Shown: positions 36,148 to 46,382 of the stretch, piece after piece
Numbering within the stretch: the stretch's first letter is position 1
Layout of the letters: every line of letters begins with the position of its first letter
Assembly: GCA_021229015.1 (NCBI GenBank)
Contig: CM037778.1
Location: 87,884,079-87,948,078 of the forward strand
DNA from: Solen grandis
Taxonomy: Eukaryota > Mollusca > Bivalvia > Adapedonta > Solenidae
DNA length: 64,000 nt
Reading direction: 5' to 3'
Position numbers and translations under genes: made by a program
The notes under the pieces: generated by a model
The model's input: the letters and a program-made list of their open reading frames with translations, nothing else
Told to the model about the DNA's origin: nothing
Databases searched by the model: none

Positions 36148-36423
36148 AATATCCAAAAAAAAAAAAAAACTGTATAATTTAAATTTTTTTTTTAATTGTT
36201 AAAAACCCCCCTCCAAAAAAGTGAGGTTTAAAAGAAAAAAAGGGTTTGGAAAAAAATAATTTTCTTTTTTTTTTTTTATTGTTTTTTTTTTTTTAAATTT
36301 TTCATTAGTGTGATTTTTTTTTTTTTTATCCAAATATGGTAGTTTTTTTATTTTTTGGGAAATTTTCTGGTCAGGGGTCTAAAACCCTCCCGATTTTTAA
36401 AAAAAGGGGAGTGTGTTAGCCCG
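36148..36423 (-). repeat. Right terminal inverted repeat
   Basis: The reverse complement begins CTAACACACTCCCC, forms an imperfect hairpin with 'ggtctaaaaccctcccg' (36376-36392), and then follows the left end: 'ccagaaaatttcc', an A-run, 'atcacactaatg', 'aaaacaataaaa', 'aaaccctttttttctttt...ggaggggggtttt' and 'tttggatattat'. Differences from the left end are mostly in A and T run lengths. Confidence 0.8.
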
Positions 36424-36430
36424 GGGTGAG

Positions 36431-36984
36431 CCGGCCCCCCAAAAAACTAAACTACTGAAATCTAGCAAAGTTTTGGATAAAGTTTTTTTAAAATTTATAT
36501 TTGAAAATTTAAAGGAAAAATTTTGCCCCTGGGGGCCCCTGTTTTTTTACGGATCGAATAATTTTAGCAATTTTGGGGACGGTTCCCCCAAGGGGGAAAC
36601 TGTATAAAAAAATTTTAAAATCTCCAGTGTATTTGAAAGAGTGATTTTCTGTTGTATTTTTTTTTTTTTCCCCTTCCCCACTTTTTTCCGGATAAAGTTT
36701 ATTTTAGAATTTTTGGGAAAGGTTCCCCCCGGGTATCCCTGAAAAGTTAAACAAATTAGAGGAATGTCTTTCCCAAATTTTTTATATTATAAAAAGGGGA
36801 AATTAGCCCCCCCCCTGGTCCCCCTTTTTTTTTTCCGGATCGGAAAAAATTTTAGAAATTTTGGGGACTTTTTTCCCAAAAGGGAAAATCTGTACAAAAA
36901 CTTTTTTAAATCGGGCCCCGATTTTTAAAGGAGAGGTTTTTTTTAAATTTTCATATTGTTTTTCTTTCCTTTTCCTGGCAACCA
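36431..36984 (+). repeat. 'GGCGGCCATG' family units, right flank of the Maverick
   Basis: Two units: 'tgcccctgggggcccctg...acggatcgaataattttagcaattttgggga' (36523) and 'ccccccctggtcccc...ccggatcggaaaaaattttagaaattttgggga' (36808), spaced about 285 bases. Each is followed by 'cccaaaagggaaaatctgta'. The second runs into the assembly gap. Confidence 0.6.
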
Positions 36985-37084
36985 NNNNNNNNNNNNNNNN
37001 NNNNNNNNNNNNNNNNNNNNNNNNNNNNNNNNNNNNNNNNNNNNNNNNNNNNNNNNNNNNNNNNNNNNNNNNNNNNNNNNNNNN
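36985..37084. other. Assembly gap (100 N)
   Basis: Exactly 100 N. It lies immediately beside a hairpin-forming minisatellite, a structure that commonly breaks assemblies. Open frames across it are artefacts. Confidence 0.98.
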
Positions 37085-37985
37085 AGCCCTAAAAATAAAA
37101 AACAGTAAAAAACCCAATGTTTTTCGCCAGTAGGCAGAAAGCCCAATAATAAAAAACAAACAAACCCAATAGACTTTCGCCGAAAGGGCAGAAAGTCCTA
37201 ATAAGAAAAAAGAAAAAAAAATAAAAAAACAGTACAAACCCAATATGACTTTCTGCCTTAGGCAAAAATCCAAATGACCCTTCACCCGACAGAAAAAAAA
37301 ACAAATTATAATGGTCACCTAATTGAACAATTATGATTTTAAAAACCTAGGTACTTTTTTCTTTTTAACAGCAATTTTCTCTTAACCAAAAACACTTGGG
37401 TGCTAAAACATTTAAATCATGAATAATTAGGGTTTCTACCTCAAGAAAAAAGACCTAGGGGTTTGCATTATTTAGGACTTTCTGCCACAGGCAGAAAATC
37501 ATTGGTTTGTACTGTTTTTTTAAATAAGGGTTTTTCCCTGCTCAAGCAGAAAGTCTTATTGGTTTTTTTTTTGTTTTTTTTATTAGGACTTTCTGCCTAT
37601 GCGAAATTCTATTTTTTTTGTACTGTTTTTTATTGGGACTTCGCCCTTTCGGCAGAAAGTCCTTTTGGGGTTTGTTATTTTTTAGGACTTTCTGCCTACT
37701 GGCAAAAGTCCTATTGGGTTTGTTGTTTTTTTATTTTTCTCTTCTTTTTAGGACTTTCTGCCCTTTCGGCAGAAAGCCTAGGGGTTTGTTATGTTTTTTA
37801 TTTTTAGGACTTTCTGCCTAAACAAAAGCCCATTGGGTTTGTTATTTTTTTTTTATTTGGGATTTTCTGCCTACAGCAAAAATCAATTTTGGGGTTTGAA
37901 CTGTTTTTTTATTAGGACTTTCTGCCTACTGGCAGAAAGTCATATTGGGGTTTTTGTACTGTTTATTCTTCTTCTTCTTCTTATT
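37085..37985. repeat. Hairpin-unit minisatellite, copy 2 (inverted)
   Basis: Same units as 6120-6790. 37085-37275 are in one orientation; 37470-37970 show 'aggactttctgcctactggcagaaagtcctattgggtttgtactg' type units in the other orientation, spaced about 60-65 bases. A non-unit spacer (37280-37460) separates them, so the array itself contains an inversion point. The tyrosine/phenylalanine/cysteine-rich open frames 37463-38081 only read the unit. Confidence 0.85.
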
Positions 37986-38059
37986 CTTTTTTCTTCCTCT
38001 TTTTTTTGGGTTTTAATTTTCGTTTGGTTCCCTTTGGGCCTAAAACAATCAAATTTTTG

Positions 38060-39385
38060 GCATGTTTTTCCCAAACCATGAGTTTTGGGATGCATTGAAT
38101 TTCATATTCTATGACTTAAAAACGCGACGACGCACCTAAAAAGTTTGTACGGGGTCACAGCCATTATTCGGACCGATTTCCCATCAAAATTTCACAGAAT
38201 GTGTATTTTAGGCTTAAGTTTTGCATCCGGGGTTCCGTTTTTAAAAAATTCAAAAAGTCCAGGTTCAGGCAAAACCAAATTCGAACCGGGTCGAAATTTT
38301 CAAAGCTTAAAAATCTGTCATTTTTAAAGATAGAAAGTTGATATTTAGTCAGTATAGGGGTCCTCAGAATTTTTAAAAAATTTTGTGAAAATAAATGTCA
38401 AATACGCACGTGACGTCATTATAAAAAATATTTCTAATAAAAACAAAATTTTTCTATATTTTGAAATTGTCAAAGGGCAATAAAAATTTAAAAGACACTG
38501 CTTCAAACGCTGAAATTTTATTTCTATGATTTTCATATGCCTAACGTCATATGCGTCACATTTTGAAATATCACAAAAGTTTGTAGCGCTACAGCCATTG
38601 TTTGTAAAAAAATTTCATCAAATTTACACAATTGGTAATTAATTCTATTGTGCATCCCCGGGGTGTCCTTTTTTTCAAAATTCGAAAACCAGGTTTCAAA
38701 TAGCGAACCCAAAATTTCGAACCAAGGTCGAAAATTTTTTAAATGCTTAAAAATCTTCCATTTCAGATGAAAGTTGATTTTTATCATTAAGGTCTCAAAT
38801 TTAAATTTTTTTTGTGAAAAAAATGTCAAGACGTCACGTGACGTCATTAAAATGATAATGTTTTTTCTAATATTAACAAGATATTTCTATATGAAAAAAT
38901 TTGTCGAAGGGCAATGAAAATTTAAAACACATCTTAAATCGCTAAAATTTTTTGTTTTTATATTTTCAATGCCTTGACGTCATATGACGTCACACTTGAA
39001 ATAGCAACAAAAGTTTGTACCGGTCCAGACCATTGTTATGAACCGTTTTTCATAAAATTTTTCACAGAATTTTATTTTAAGTTCTAGTTGTGCATCTCGG
39101 TGTCCGTTGTTTAAAAATTTCGAAAGCCCGGGTTCATAGCGAATTAAAAGATTCAAACCCAAGGGTCGAAATTTTTTTAAATGCTTTAAAATCGGTCCAT
39201 TTGGATAGAAAAGTGATATTTGGTAAAATATAAAGGCTCTAAGATCTTAAACTTTTTGTGAAAAGAAACGTCATATACGTCCCGTGACTCATTTTTTAAA
39301 TAATGTTTTAAATTTTTTAACAAGAGTTTTTCTAAAATTTTGAAATTCCCAAAAGGGCAATGAAAATTTTAATGACTGGGGAAAA
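38060..39385 (+). repeat. CRE-rich family B units, inverted copy
   Basis: About three units in the orientation opposite to 4191-6080, spaced by 'cagccattgtt' variants near 38158, 38592 and 39027 (about 435 bases). GATTCGAACC variants and 'gacgtcacgtgacgtcatt' (38829) remain. Many single bases are missing compared with the first copy, for example 'catatgcgtcac' for 'catatgacgtcac'. Confidence 0.8.
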
Positions 39386-39793
39386 TTTTTTTGATTTCAC
39401 CCCTACGCATAATGTTACCATACCAAATTTAAATCGTTTTTGTAAATATATTAGAATAAGAATTATAGCTGAAAAAATTGACTTTTCCAAAGATATTTAT
39501 TTTAAAAAAAAGGGTTTTACGCAATACAAATTTAAAGCAAAAAAATAAATGAAATGAAGCAAATTTGCTGATAATAGCGTTTTTTTGAGGTTTAACAGTC
39601 AAATCTCAGAAACGATGAAGATAATTATAACATTATCGTATAAAATGAGCTTTTTTAAACTTTTTTAACGGTACCAATTTTTTGAAAGGGCTTCATATAA
39701 GAAAGTTTCTGGAAAAAAGATATTTCATAATCTGCCAAAAAAAATGGAAAAGGGCACGCGCAGGGGTTTACCAACTTTAAAAACTCGCAACGA

Positions 39794-39830
<37 letters not shown>

Positions 39831-40524
39831 AAAATCAAATTGCAATTTAGGGCTAATCTTTAAATTTTTTTTTTTTTTTTTTTTTTTTCGAATGTTGACT
39901 TTTCCCAAAAAAGCATTGAAGTTAATACATTAAGCGGCACAAGACAAAAATCCCTATTGCAACACATGTAGCACAGCAGTTTGCAAGCCTTGAAAAATTT
40001 ACAACGCAGCCCACATTTTTTTGACCATCAAAAAAATGCATGTTATCAAAAGATATTTCCCGGGATCAGTTTGAGGCGGGGTGTTCCTTTCAAAAAATCA
40101 CCATATTCGAATTCCAGAAAATTTTAAGGGAAACTACGGAAACCCAAAAACCCCAAAACGCTAAATACTTTTTAATACGTTACAGGGGCGAAAGGATATC
40201 ACTATACAAATATTCAAAACTTTTTCTACTGAGGCCCAAATTAAACAAGGTTACAACTACTGGAGTGATGAAATTCAAAGGTGATGAAAGTTAGAAACTT
40301 ACATTGAACCTTTTCATTTTTTTTTTCATGCAAAAAAAATTTACATATAAAATTTTTAAGTAAACTACAATGCAAGATATGGGGGGGACTTTTTAAAAAA
40401 AAAATTTACAGAATTGTTCTATTTGTGCATTTTTTAAAAAAAAAGGGAAAAGAAAGTTGCAATTTGGACAATTATCATTATGTCATCTTCTATATTACAA
40501 AAAAACAGATTTGCAGAAAATCCT
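39386..40524 (+). repeat. 1.1-kb module X, copy 2
   Basis: Reverse complement of 3051-4190, with matching landmarks: 'gatttcacccctac' (39393), 'taacggtaccaatttt' (39668), 'cacgcgcaggggtttacc' (39754), an A run (39798-39828), 'ttacatt...' and the hairpin terminus at the far end. Homopolymer lengths differ strongly between copies. Confidence 0.8.
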
Positions 40525-40526
40525 AT

Positions 40527-40543
40527 CATTCGTTTAAACGAAG
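40527..40543 (+). mobile_element. Hairpin terminus, copy 3
   Basis: CATTCGTTTAAACGAA, with the final TG lost, preceded by TTGCAGAAAATCCTAT and followed by ACACATTATTCTTCTTC. The CTAG end seen in better copies is replaced. Confidence 0.55.
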
Positions 40544-40559
40544 ACACATTATTCTTCTT

Positions 40560-42455
40560 CTTATTTTTTTTTTCTTCCTCTTAATTTTTGTTAAATTTCG
40601 AGGGGTTTTCCATTACTCAAACAATGAAAAATTTATGGGATATTTTCAAACCATGACTTTCGGATGCAATGAATTTTATTTCAATGACGTCAAAAACGTC
40701 AGACTTTAGTCCCCGTAAAAAATTTGTACGCGGCACAGCCATTTTTTTCGGGCCGATTTTCATCAAAATTTCACAAATGTTAGAACTCAGTTTTTCATCC
40801 CCTGGCCGTTTTTCAAAATTCGAAAAGTCCATGGTTCATAGCGAATCCAAATTTGAACCAAGGTCGTAAATTTTAAAAAGCTTTAAAAAAATCTGCCTAT
40901 TTAAGAAAAATTATTTTTATCATATAAGGCTCTAGAAGTTTTAAAAAATTTTGGAAAAAAAATGTCATATGACGTCACGTGCGTCAAAAAAGATAAGTAT
41001 TCAAAATTTAACAAGAATATTTCTATATGTTTCAATTGTCGAAGGCAATGAAAATTAATGACACTGCTTAAACCTGAAAATTTTTATTCTAGATTTTCAT
41101 ATCCTATGACGCATATGACGTCACCTTTAAATATGCAAAAAAAAGTTTGTACGCGGTCTGCAGCCATTGTTTTTGAACCGATTTTCATCAAAATTTTTCC
41201 CGAAAATGTATAAAGGTCTAGTTGTGCATCTCGGTGCCGTTTTACAAAATTCGAAAAATCCATGGGTTTTATAGCGAAACCAGATTCGAAAACCCAAGGT
41301 CCCCAAATTTTGAATGCCAAAAAATCGGGCCTATTTGAGATAGAAAAGTTATTTGGTCAGAAAAAGGGCTCGGGGGTCTTAAACTTTTGTAAAAATAAAC
41401 GTCAATTACGTCACTGACGTCTTATATATAATGTATTTTTAATATTAACAAAATATTTCTATAAGTTTCAATTGTCGAAGGGCAATGAAAATTTAATGAC
41501 ACATGCTTCAAACGCTGAAATTTGATTTCTATGATTTTCATATCCTATGACTTCATATGACGTCAACACTTGAAATATGCAAAAAAAGTTTGTACGTGGT
41601 CTGCAGCCATTTTTTAATAAACCGATTTTCATCAAATTTTCACAGAATGTGTATATTAAGTTCTAGTTGTGCATCTCGTGTCCGTTTTACAAAATTCGAA
41701 AAGTCCATGGTTCTATAGCGAATCCAAGATTCGAACCAAGGTCGTAAATTTTGAATGCTCATAAAATCGGTCCATTTGAGATAGAAAAGTGATATTTGGT
41801 CAGAAATATAGGTCCTGGGGGTCTTAAACATTTTGTAAAAATAAACGTCATATGACGTCACGTGACGTCATTATATATAATGTATTTCTAATATTAACAA
41901 GGGTATTTCTATATTTGAAATTGTCGAAGGGCAATAAAAAATTTAACGACACATGACTCAGACGCTGAAATTTCGATTTCAATGATTTTCAGAAGCCTAT
42001 GACGTCAATGACGTCACATTTGAAATTGATTACGAAAGTTTGTATACGGTTCAGAGCCATTATTAATGGGCCGATTTTCTCAAATTTCACAGAATGTTGT
42101 ATATAACGTTCTTATTGTGTATAACCGGTGTCCGTTTTTCAAAATTCGAAAAGTCCAAGCATCTATGGGGGATCCAAGATCGAACCAAGGACCGTCATTT
42201 TTTAAATCTTATAAAAACTGTCCTATTTGAGATAGAAAGTTAAAATTTTGTCAGTTATAGTCCGGGGTGTCTAACAATTATGGACAAAAACGTCATATAC
42301 GTCACGTGACGCATTTTTATTATTTATTATTCTTTTCTTCTTCCAACAAACGTTTTTTTTAAAATTTATGTTGCAAACCCAGGACGATAAAATTTTTTAT
42401 GGTTATTAGTCACGGAGAAATTTTATTTCAATGATTATTAGCAGCCTATACGTCA
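40560..42455 (+). repeat. CRE-rich family B units plus junction, inverted copy
   Basis: A family C-like entry ('tcttcctcttaatttttgtt...catgactttcggatgcaatg', 40570-40690) leads to B units with 'gcagccattg' variants near 40735, 41160, 41605 and 42055, about 440 bases apart. The junction at 42310-42450 ('ttcttcttccaacaaacg...ccaggacgataaaa...gttattagtcacg') mirrors 1996-2105. CRE clusters are best preserved at 41848-41876. Confidence 0.8.
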
Positions 42456-44470
42456 CTACTCACAAAAAAAAATAGTAAAAAAATGGGTTCGCGCTCTACA
42501 CCTCATTTATGGCGGTTTTAAAATTTTCACAGAGGAACATTTTTGAAACAAAGGTGTGCTACCTGTCACAAACCCAAAATTTCCGAAAGACCGAAGTTCT
42601 GTGGCTGAAATAAATTCGAACTAGGACCGAAAATTTCATTTTAGTTTAAAAAGACTTCGGGATAAATAAAATTGAAACTTACACTTTTTTCTTTTCTGCA
42701 AAATTTTCACATAATTTGAGTCGGAGGGTCATATACTTTATGTGACTCATAAGCTCTTTTTAAAAATTTTTATTTTAGGGAAAAATGATTTCGACATATG
42801 CCATTGTTCAGAAAAAATAAATATTTCAGAGTTATACAGTAAATACGCTTTTAAACAAAACATTTTCATCACCCTATGACGTCACGGACGTCAGACTAAA
42901 AATAGAAAAATTTGGGGGTTCACGCTCTACACCCATTTATGGTCGTTTTTCTTCAAATTTTCACAGATGGTACATCTTGAAACAAGGTGGCAATCCTTCA
43001 GCTAACCGAATTCCCGAAAGACCAAAATTCGTGACTGAAATAAAATTCAAATGGACCGAAAATTTCTTTTTAGGATTAAAGAGCTTCGGGATAATAAAAA
43101 GTTGAAACAAAACACAGTTTGCAGTTCTGCAGAATTTCTACATAATTTTGAGTCGTGACGCATATGACGTCATTACGTCAAAACAACTTCTTTTTTTTCA
43201 TTTTAGGGCAATGTTTCGAATGATGCCAGTTGTTCAAATAAGAATTTTTTCGGGTTTAAATACGTAAAGTATGCGTTTTTGAACAAAAGCACTTCAGCAC
43301 CCTAGACGCATATGACGTCAGACTAAAAAAGGAAAAAAAAGGGTTTGGGCTCACAGCCCCCATTTTATGTCGGATTTTCTTCAAATTTTCACAGATGAAC
43401 ACTTGAAACTAAGGTGTGCATACCTTAAGCAACTGAAATTCCAAAAGACCGAAGTTCTTTGCTGAAATAAATTCAACATGGGCCGAAATTTCATTTTAAG
43501 GTTTAAAAAGAGCTCAGGATAGATAAAATTGAAACTTACACATTTCGCAGTTCGCAGAATTTCAAAAATTTTTGAGTCGTGCGTCAAATTCGTCAGTGAC
43601 GTCATAACATACTTCTTAATTTTCATTTTAGGGAATGATTTCGACATGATGCCAGTTGTTCAAAAATGAAATTTGATTATGACGTAAAGAAAAGCGTTTT
43701 TGAAAAAAAGCCTTCATCACCCTAGACGTCATGTACGTCAGAGCAAAAAAAATTAAAACAATGGGTTCGCGCTCCTGCCGCCTTTTTATGGTCGGATTTC
43801 TTAAAATTTTCACAGATGGACCCCTTTGAAACAAGGGGTTTACATATCCTGCCAGCTTACCAAAATTTCCGAAAAACCAAAGTTCGTGGGCTGAAAAATT
43901 CGAACATAGGACCAAAAATTTATTTAGTTTAAAAGAGTTTCGGGTGAGATAGAAATTGAAACTTGCACAGTTTGCAGTTCTGCAATTTCTACAAATATTT
44001 TAAATCGGACGTCAGGGGACGTCAAACATCCACTTATTTTAATTTTGGGGCAATGTTTTCGCCCTGAGCCAATTGTTCAGAAAATGAAAATTTCGAGTTA
44101 GCAGTAAAGTTGCGTTTTTAAAGCAACAGCATTTTCAGCCCCTTTTTCTCAGTGACTCAAGCTAAAAAGGAAAAATGGTGTTCGCGCTCTACAGCCCCAT
44201 TTATATCAATTTTTTTCAAATTTTTACAAATGGTAAAATCTTGAAACTAGGTGGAATATTTGTCAGCTAACCTTAATTCCAAAAAAACCGAAGATTGTGG
44301 CTAAAGTAAGATTCAAACAAAAACCAAAAATTTTTTTTTTTGGGGCTAAAGAACTTCGGGAGGGAATAGAAAGTTGAAACTTACACTTTTTGCGTTCTGC
44401 AAATTTCTAATAATTTGAGTCGTGACGTCATATACGCAAACATACTTACACTGCTACTTTTTTTTTTTTC
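42456..44470 (+). repeat. CRE-rich family A units, inverted copy
   Basis: Four to five units with 'tcgcgctctac' variants near 42488, 42920, 43350, 43765 and 44180 (about 420-430 bases apart, shortened by missing bases). Landmarks 'gaccgaagttctgtggctgaaataa' and 'cttcgggataa' are recognisable. It mirrors 790-1995 and continues into the segment shared with 690-790. Confidence 0.8.
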
Positions 44471-44539
44471 TTCGAACAAACGCTATTTATAATAAATTCA
44501 ATTAATCAGCTGAAAAAGAAAAATACACCAGAGGTGATC

Positions 44540-44680
44540 TTTTACATGAGACTTCTTCTCCTCTTTTTGCATTAACACAGGTTACAGAAAGAAAAACATT
44601 CGTTTAGACGAATGACACTATTTGGGACTTTCTCCTACAGGCAGAAAGTCATTTTTGGGTTTGTACGTTTTTTTTTTAAA
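44540..44680 (+). mobile_element. Hairpin terminus, copy 4, with one minisatellite unit
   Basis: 'tgcattaacacaggttacagaaag' leads to CATTCGTTTAGACGAATG (44597-44614), then ACACTA. Directly afterwards stands one unit of the hairpin minisatellite (about 44621-44680, 'gggactttctcctacaggcagaaagtca...gggtttgtacg'). This ties the minisatellite to the element's end. Confidence 0.65.
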
Positions 44681-44699
44681 ACTTCTTTTTTCTTTTTAT

Positions 44700-45155
44700 T
44701 ATTCTTTTTTTTTCCTCTTATATTTGTTTTTAATTTCGAGGTTCCCTTTTTGCCCAGAACAATGAAAATTTTATGGCATAAAATTTAAAAACCATGGCTT
44801 TCGGATAAATAATTGTATATTCTAGACGTCATATAACGTCAATTTGACGTCGGGAAAAATTTGTACCGTCTCAGCCTTATTTCGGATCGTTTTTCATCAA
44901 AATTTCACAGAATGTGTATGTTAGGCTCAGTTTGCACCCCGGGTGCCCCTTTTTTTTCCAAATTCGAAAAGGCAAGGGTTTTTAGGGCGAATCCAAGTTT
45001 CAAACTAATGACTTAAAATTTTAAAATGCAAAAATCGCTTCCAAAAAGCTAGAAAGCTGAGTTGGCTGAAATTAGTCTCTATTCTTTTTTACTTTCCCGA
45101 AAAGATAAAATCCAAAAGACGTCCCATGACGCAAATCTCTAAAAACTTCTTAAAA
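44700..45155 (+). repeat. CRE-rich family C unit, inverted copy
   Basis: Matches the reverse complement of 1-640: 'cttcctcttatatttgtttttaatttcgagg' (44713), 'accatggctttcggataaat' (44790), 'gacgtcatataacgtcaatttgacgtc' (44825) and 'cagccttatttcggatcg' (44873). A similar unit heads the array at 52830. Confidence 0.75.
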
Positions 45156-45159
45156 AAAC

Positions 45160-46050
45160 AAACGGTTTTTAACCCTGTAGGCTTTATTTTTTGCATGATT
45201 ACTTGAAATTTGCTGAAGATGCAGTTTTTAATTCTATGGACAGCACCCCGTTTCCGGAAAATCCCAAAGGTCAAGGCATAATAAATTTATGGGGTTTTTT
45301 CTTCGGCCTTAAATACCACAAACGGTAAAAAATCTATCGAACATTAGCGTATAATTTGTATGCTTAGAAAACCTTTCAAAAGAATTTAGTTTTTGATATC
45401 GGGGTTGAATGGGGTTGATTAAGGCGGAAAAACAAAAATTCAGTAACCCTCAGTGTGTTTAACCGTTTATATCTCGAAATCCTGATTTTTCAAATATGAT
45501 ATAAATATTTTTGAAGCAATGTTGGCCGTTCTTTTGATCCAAACTTAATATTGGCCAAAGATTGATGGAGTGATGGAAAAAAACGAAATTCTGTAGTGTT
45601 TTGGTAAATTTTTTCTTTTTTTCGGGGTGTTTAAGAGCTTGTATCTCAAAAAGATTATAAATTCCCTAAACATAAAGCGGGGGAAATTTAAGAATTTTCA
45701 GACGAATAATTTGGGTCCCCTTAAGTTTTAAAATTGAACAAAAAAAAAGGGAATTTACATCAAAAATTAGAATTAAACATTGAATTTCGCGTTCGCTGTT
45801 GCCCAAACTTTTTTGGCAATACTAAAGCTCCTTAGAAATAACCAAACCTTAAGCAGTGACATGTAAAAATTTTTAAAAACAATTTTTTGGTCCCTAGTTT
45901 TTTAAAATTATTAAAGTAAAGGAATTACATTAAAAAAACAATATAAACCCAAGTGAAAAAATTTTTCGAGAATACCCACTTTCGCTTTCACGTAATTGAA
46001 GCATTTTGGGAAAAATAATTAAGTTAAGCTATTATTGCTAAAATTGCAAA
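45160..46050 (+). repeat. Repeat K, copy 1
   Basis: Landmarks in order: 'ttttttgcatgattacttgaaat' (45188), 'tttccggaaaatcccaaaggtcaagg' (45250), 'ggccttaaatacc...aaacggtaaa' (45306), 'atatcggggttgaatggggttga' (45396) and 'gttggccgttcttttgatcc' (45521). The same order occurs at 56210-56840 and, more diverged, at 58130-58720. All three follow CRE-rich units. Non-coding. Confidence 0.75.
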
Positions 46051-46087
46051 CAACTTTTACTTAATAAAATTTGATATTACTAGCTAA

Positions 46088-46382
46088 CAACGTACCCTTC
46101 CGGGGCCCAGGGGTTAGAGCGCCCCCCGGGGAGGGGAAAGGGTCGGGGGTTTCGATCCCGACCCGACATACCAAAGTCAAAAAAAAGGGTACTTTTTAAG
46201 CTTGGGCGCTCAGAAAAAAGGGTTTTCAGACTGGTTGGCTGTACGGGATGAGTGACTGGGTTGGTTCACCACATTCTACGGCGTGAAAACTGCAGGTGGG
46301 CACCCCCTATACCTGGGGGAATAGACATCGGACTGGCTGAATTACTGTCGGGGGACTTAAAACCCCAAACAAACAAACGATA
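46088..46382 (+). mobile_element. tRNA-derived SINE
   Basis: The head carries an A-box-like string 'gcccaggggttagagcgcc' (46104-46122) and, about 30 bases later, a B box 'gggtttcgatcccg' (46147-46160) with one extra T compared with the Pol III consensus. The body continues 'ggctgtacgggatgagtgactgggttgg' and 'ggactggctgaattactgtcggggga'. The 3' tail is 'aaccccaaacaaacaaacga' (46361-46380). Head, body and A/C-rich tail of about 290 bases make a typical SINE. An independent tRNA gene is excluded because the acceptor and anticodon arms do not close. Confidence 0.8.

Larger units (their letters stand above)
21690..36430. mobile_element. Maverick/Polinton-type virus-like transposon, ~14.7 kb
   Basis: Three independent signs. 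First, both ends carry the same sequence in opposite orientation for about 270 bases (21700-21965 and 36148-36423), each opening with a hairpin. Second, the total length of ~14.7 kb fits Maverick/Polinton elements, which are large, end in inverted repeats and encode virus-type genes. Third, the plus strand at 25.1-25.5 kb carries the palm-domain signature of a protein-primed family-B DNA polymerase. Composition switches strand bias in blocks, as in an element with genes on both strands. All frames are broken, and homopolymers are visibly inflated, so intactness cannot be judged. Capsid, ATPase, protease and integrase genes were not identified. Exact ends and target duplication could not be fixed. 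Confidence 0.75.

Noticed and set aside
36803..37318. 171-codon open frame on the minus strand
   Set aside because: It runs through the 100-N gap and the hairpin minisatellite; the residues are mostly undefined or unit-derived.
37463..38081. Cysteine/phenylalanine-rich open frames as secreted proteins
   Set aside because: Each repeats the phrase given by the minisatellite unit.
46100..46165. A genuine tRNA gene
   Set aside because: A and B boxes are present, but acceptor and anticodon stems do not pair and a SINE body with an A/C tail follows.
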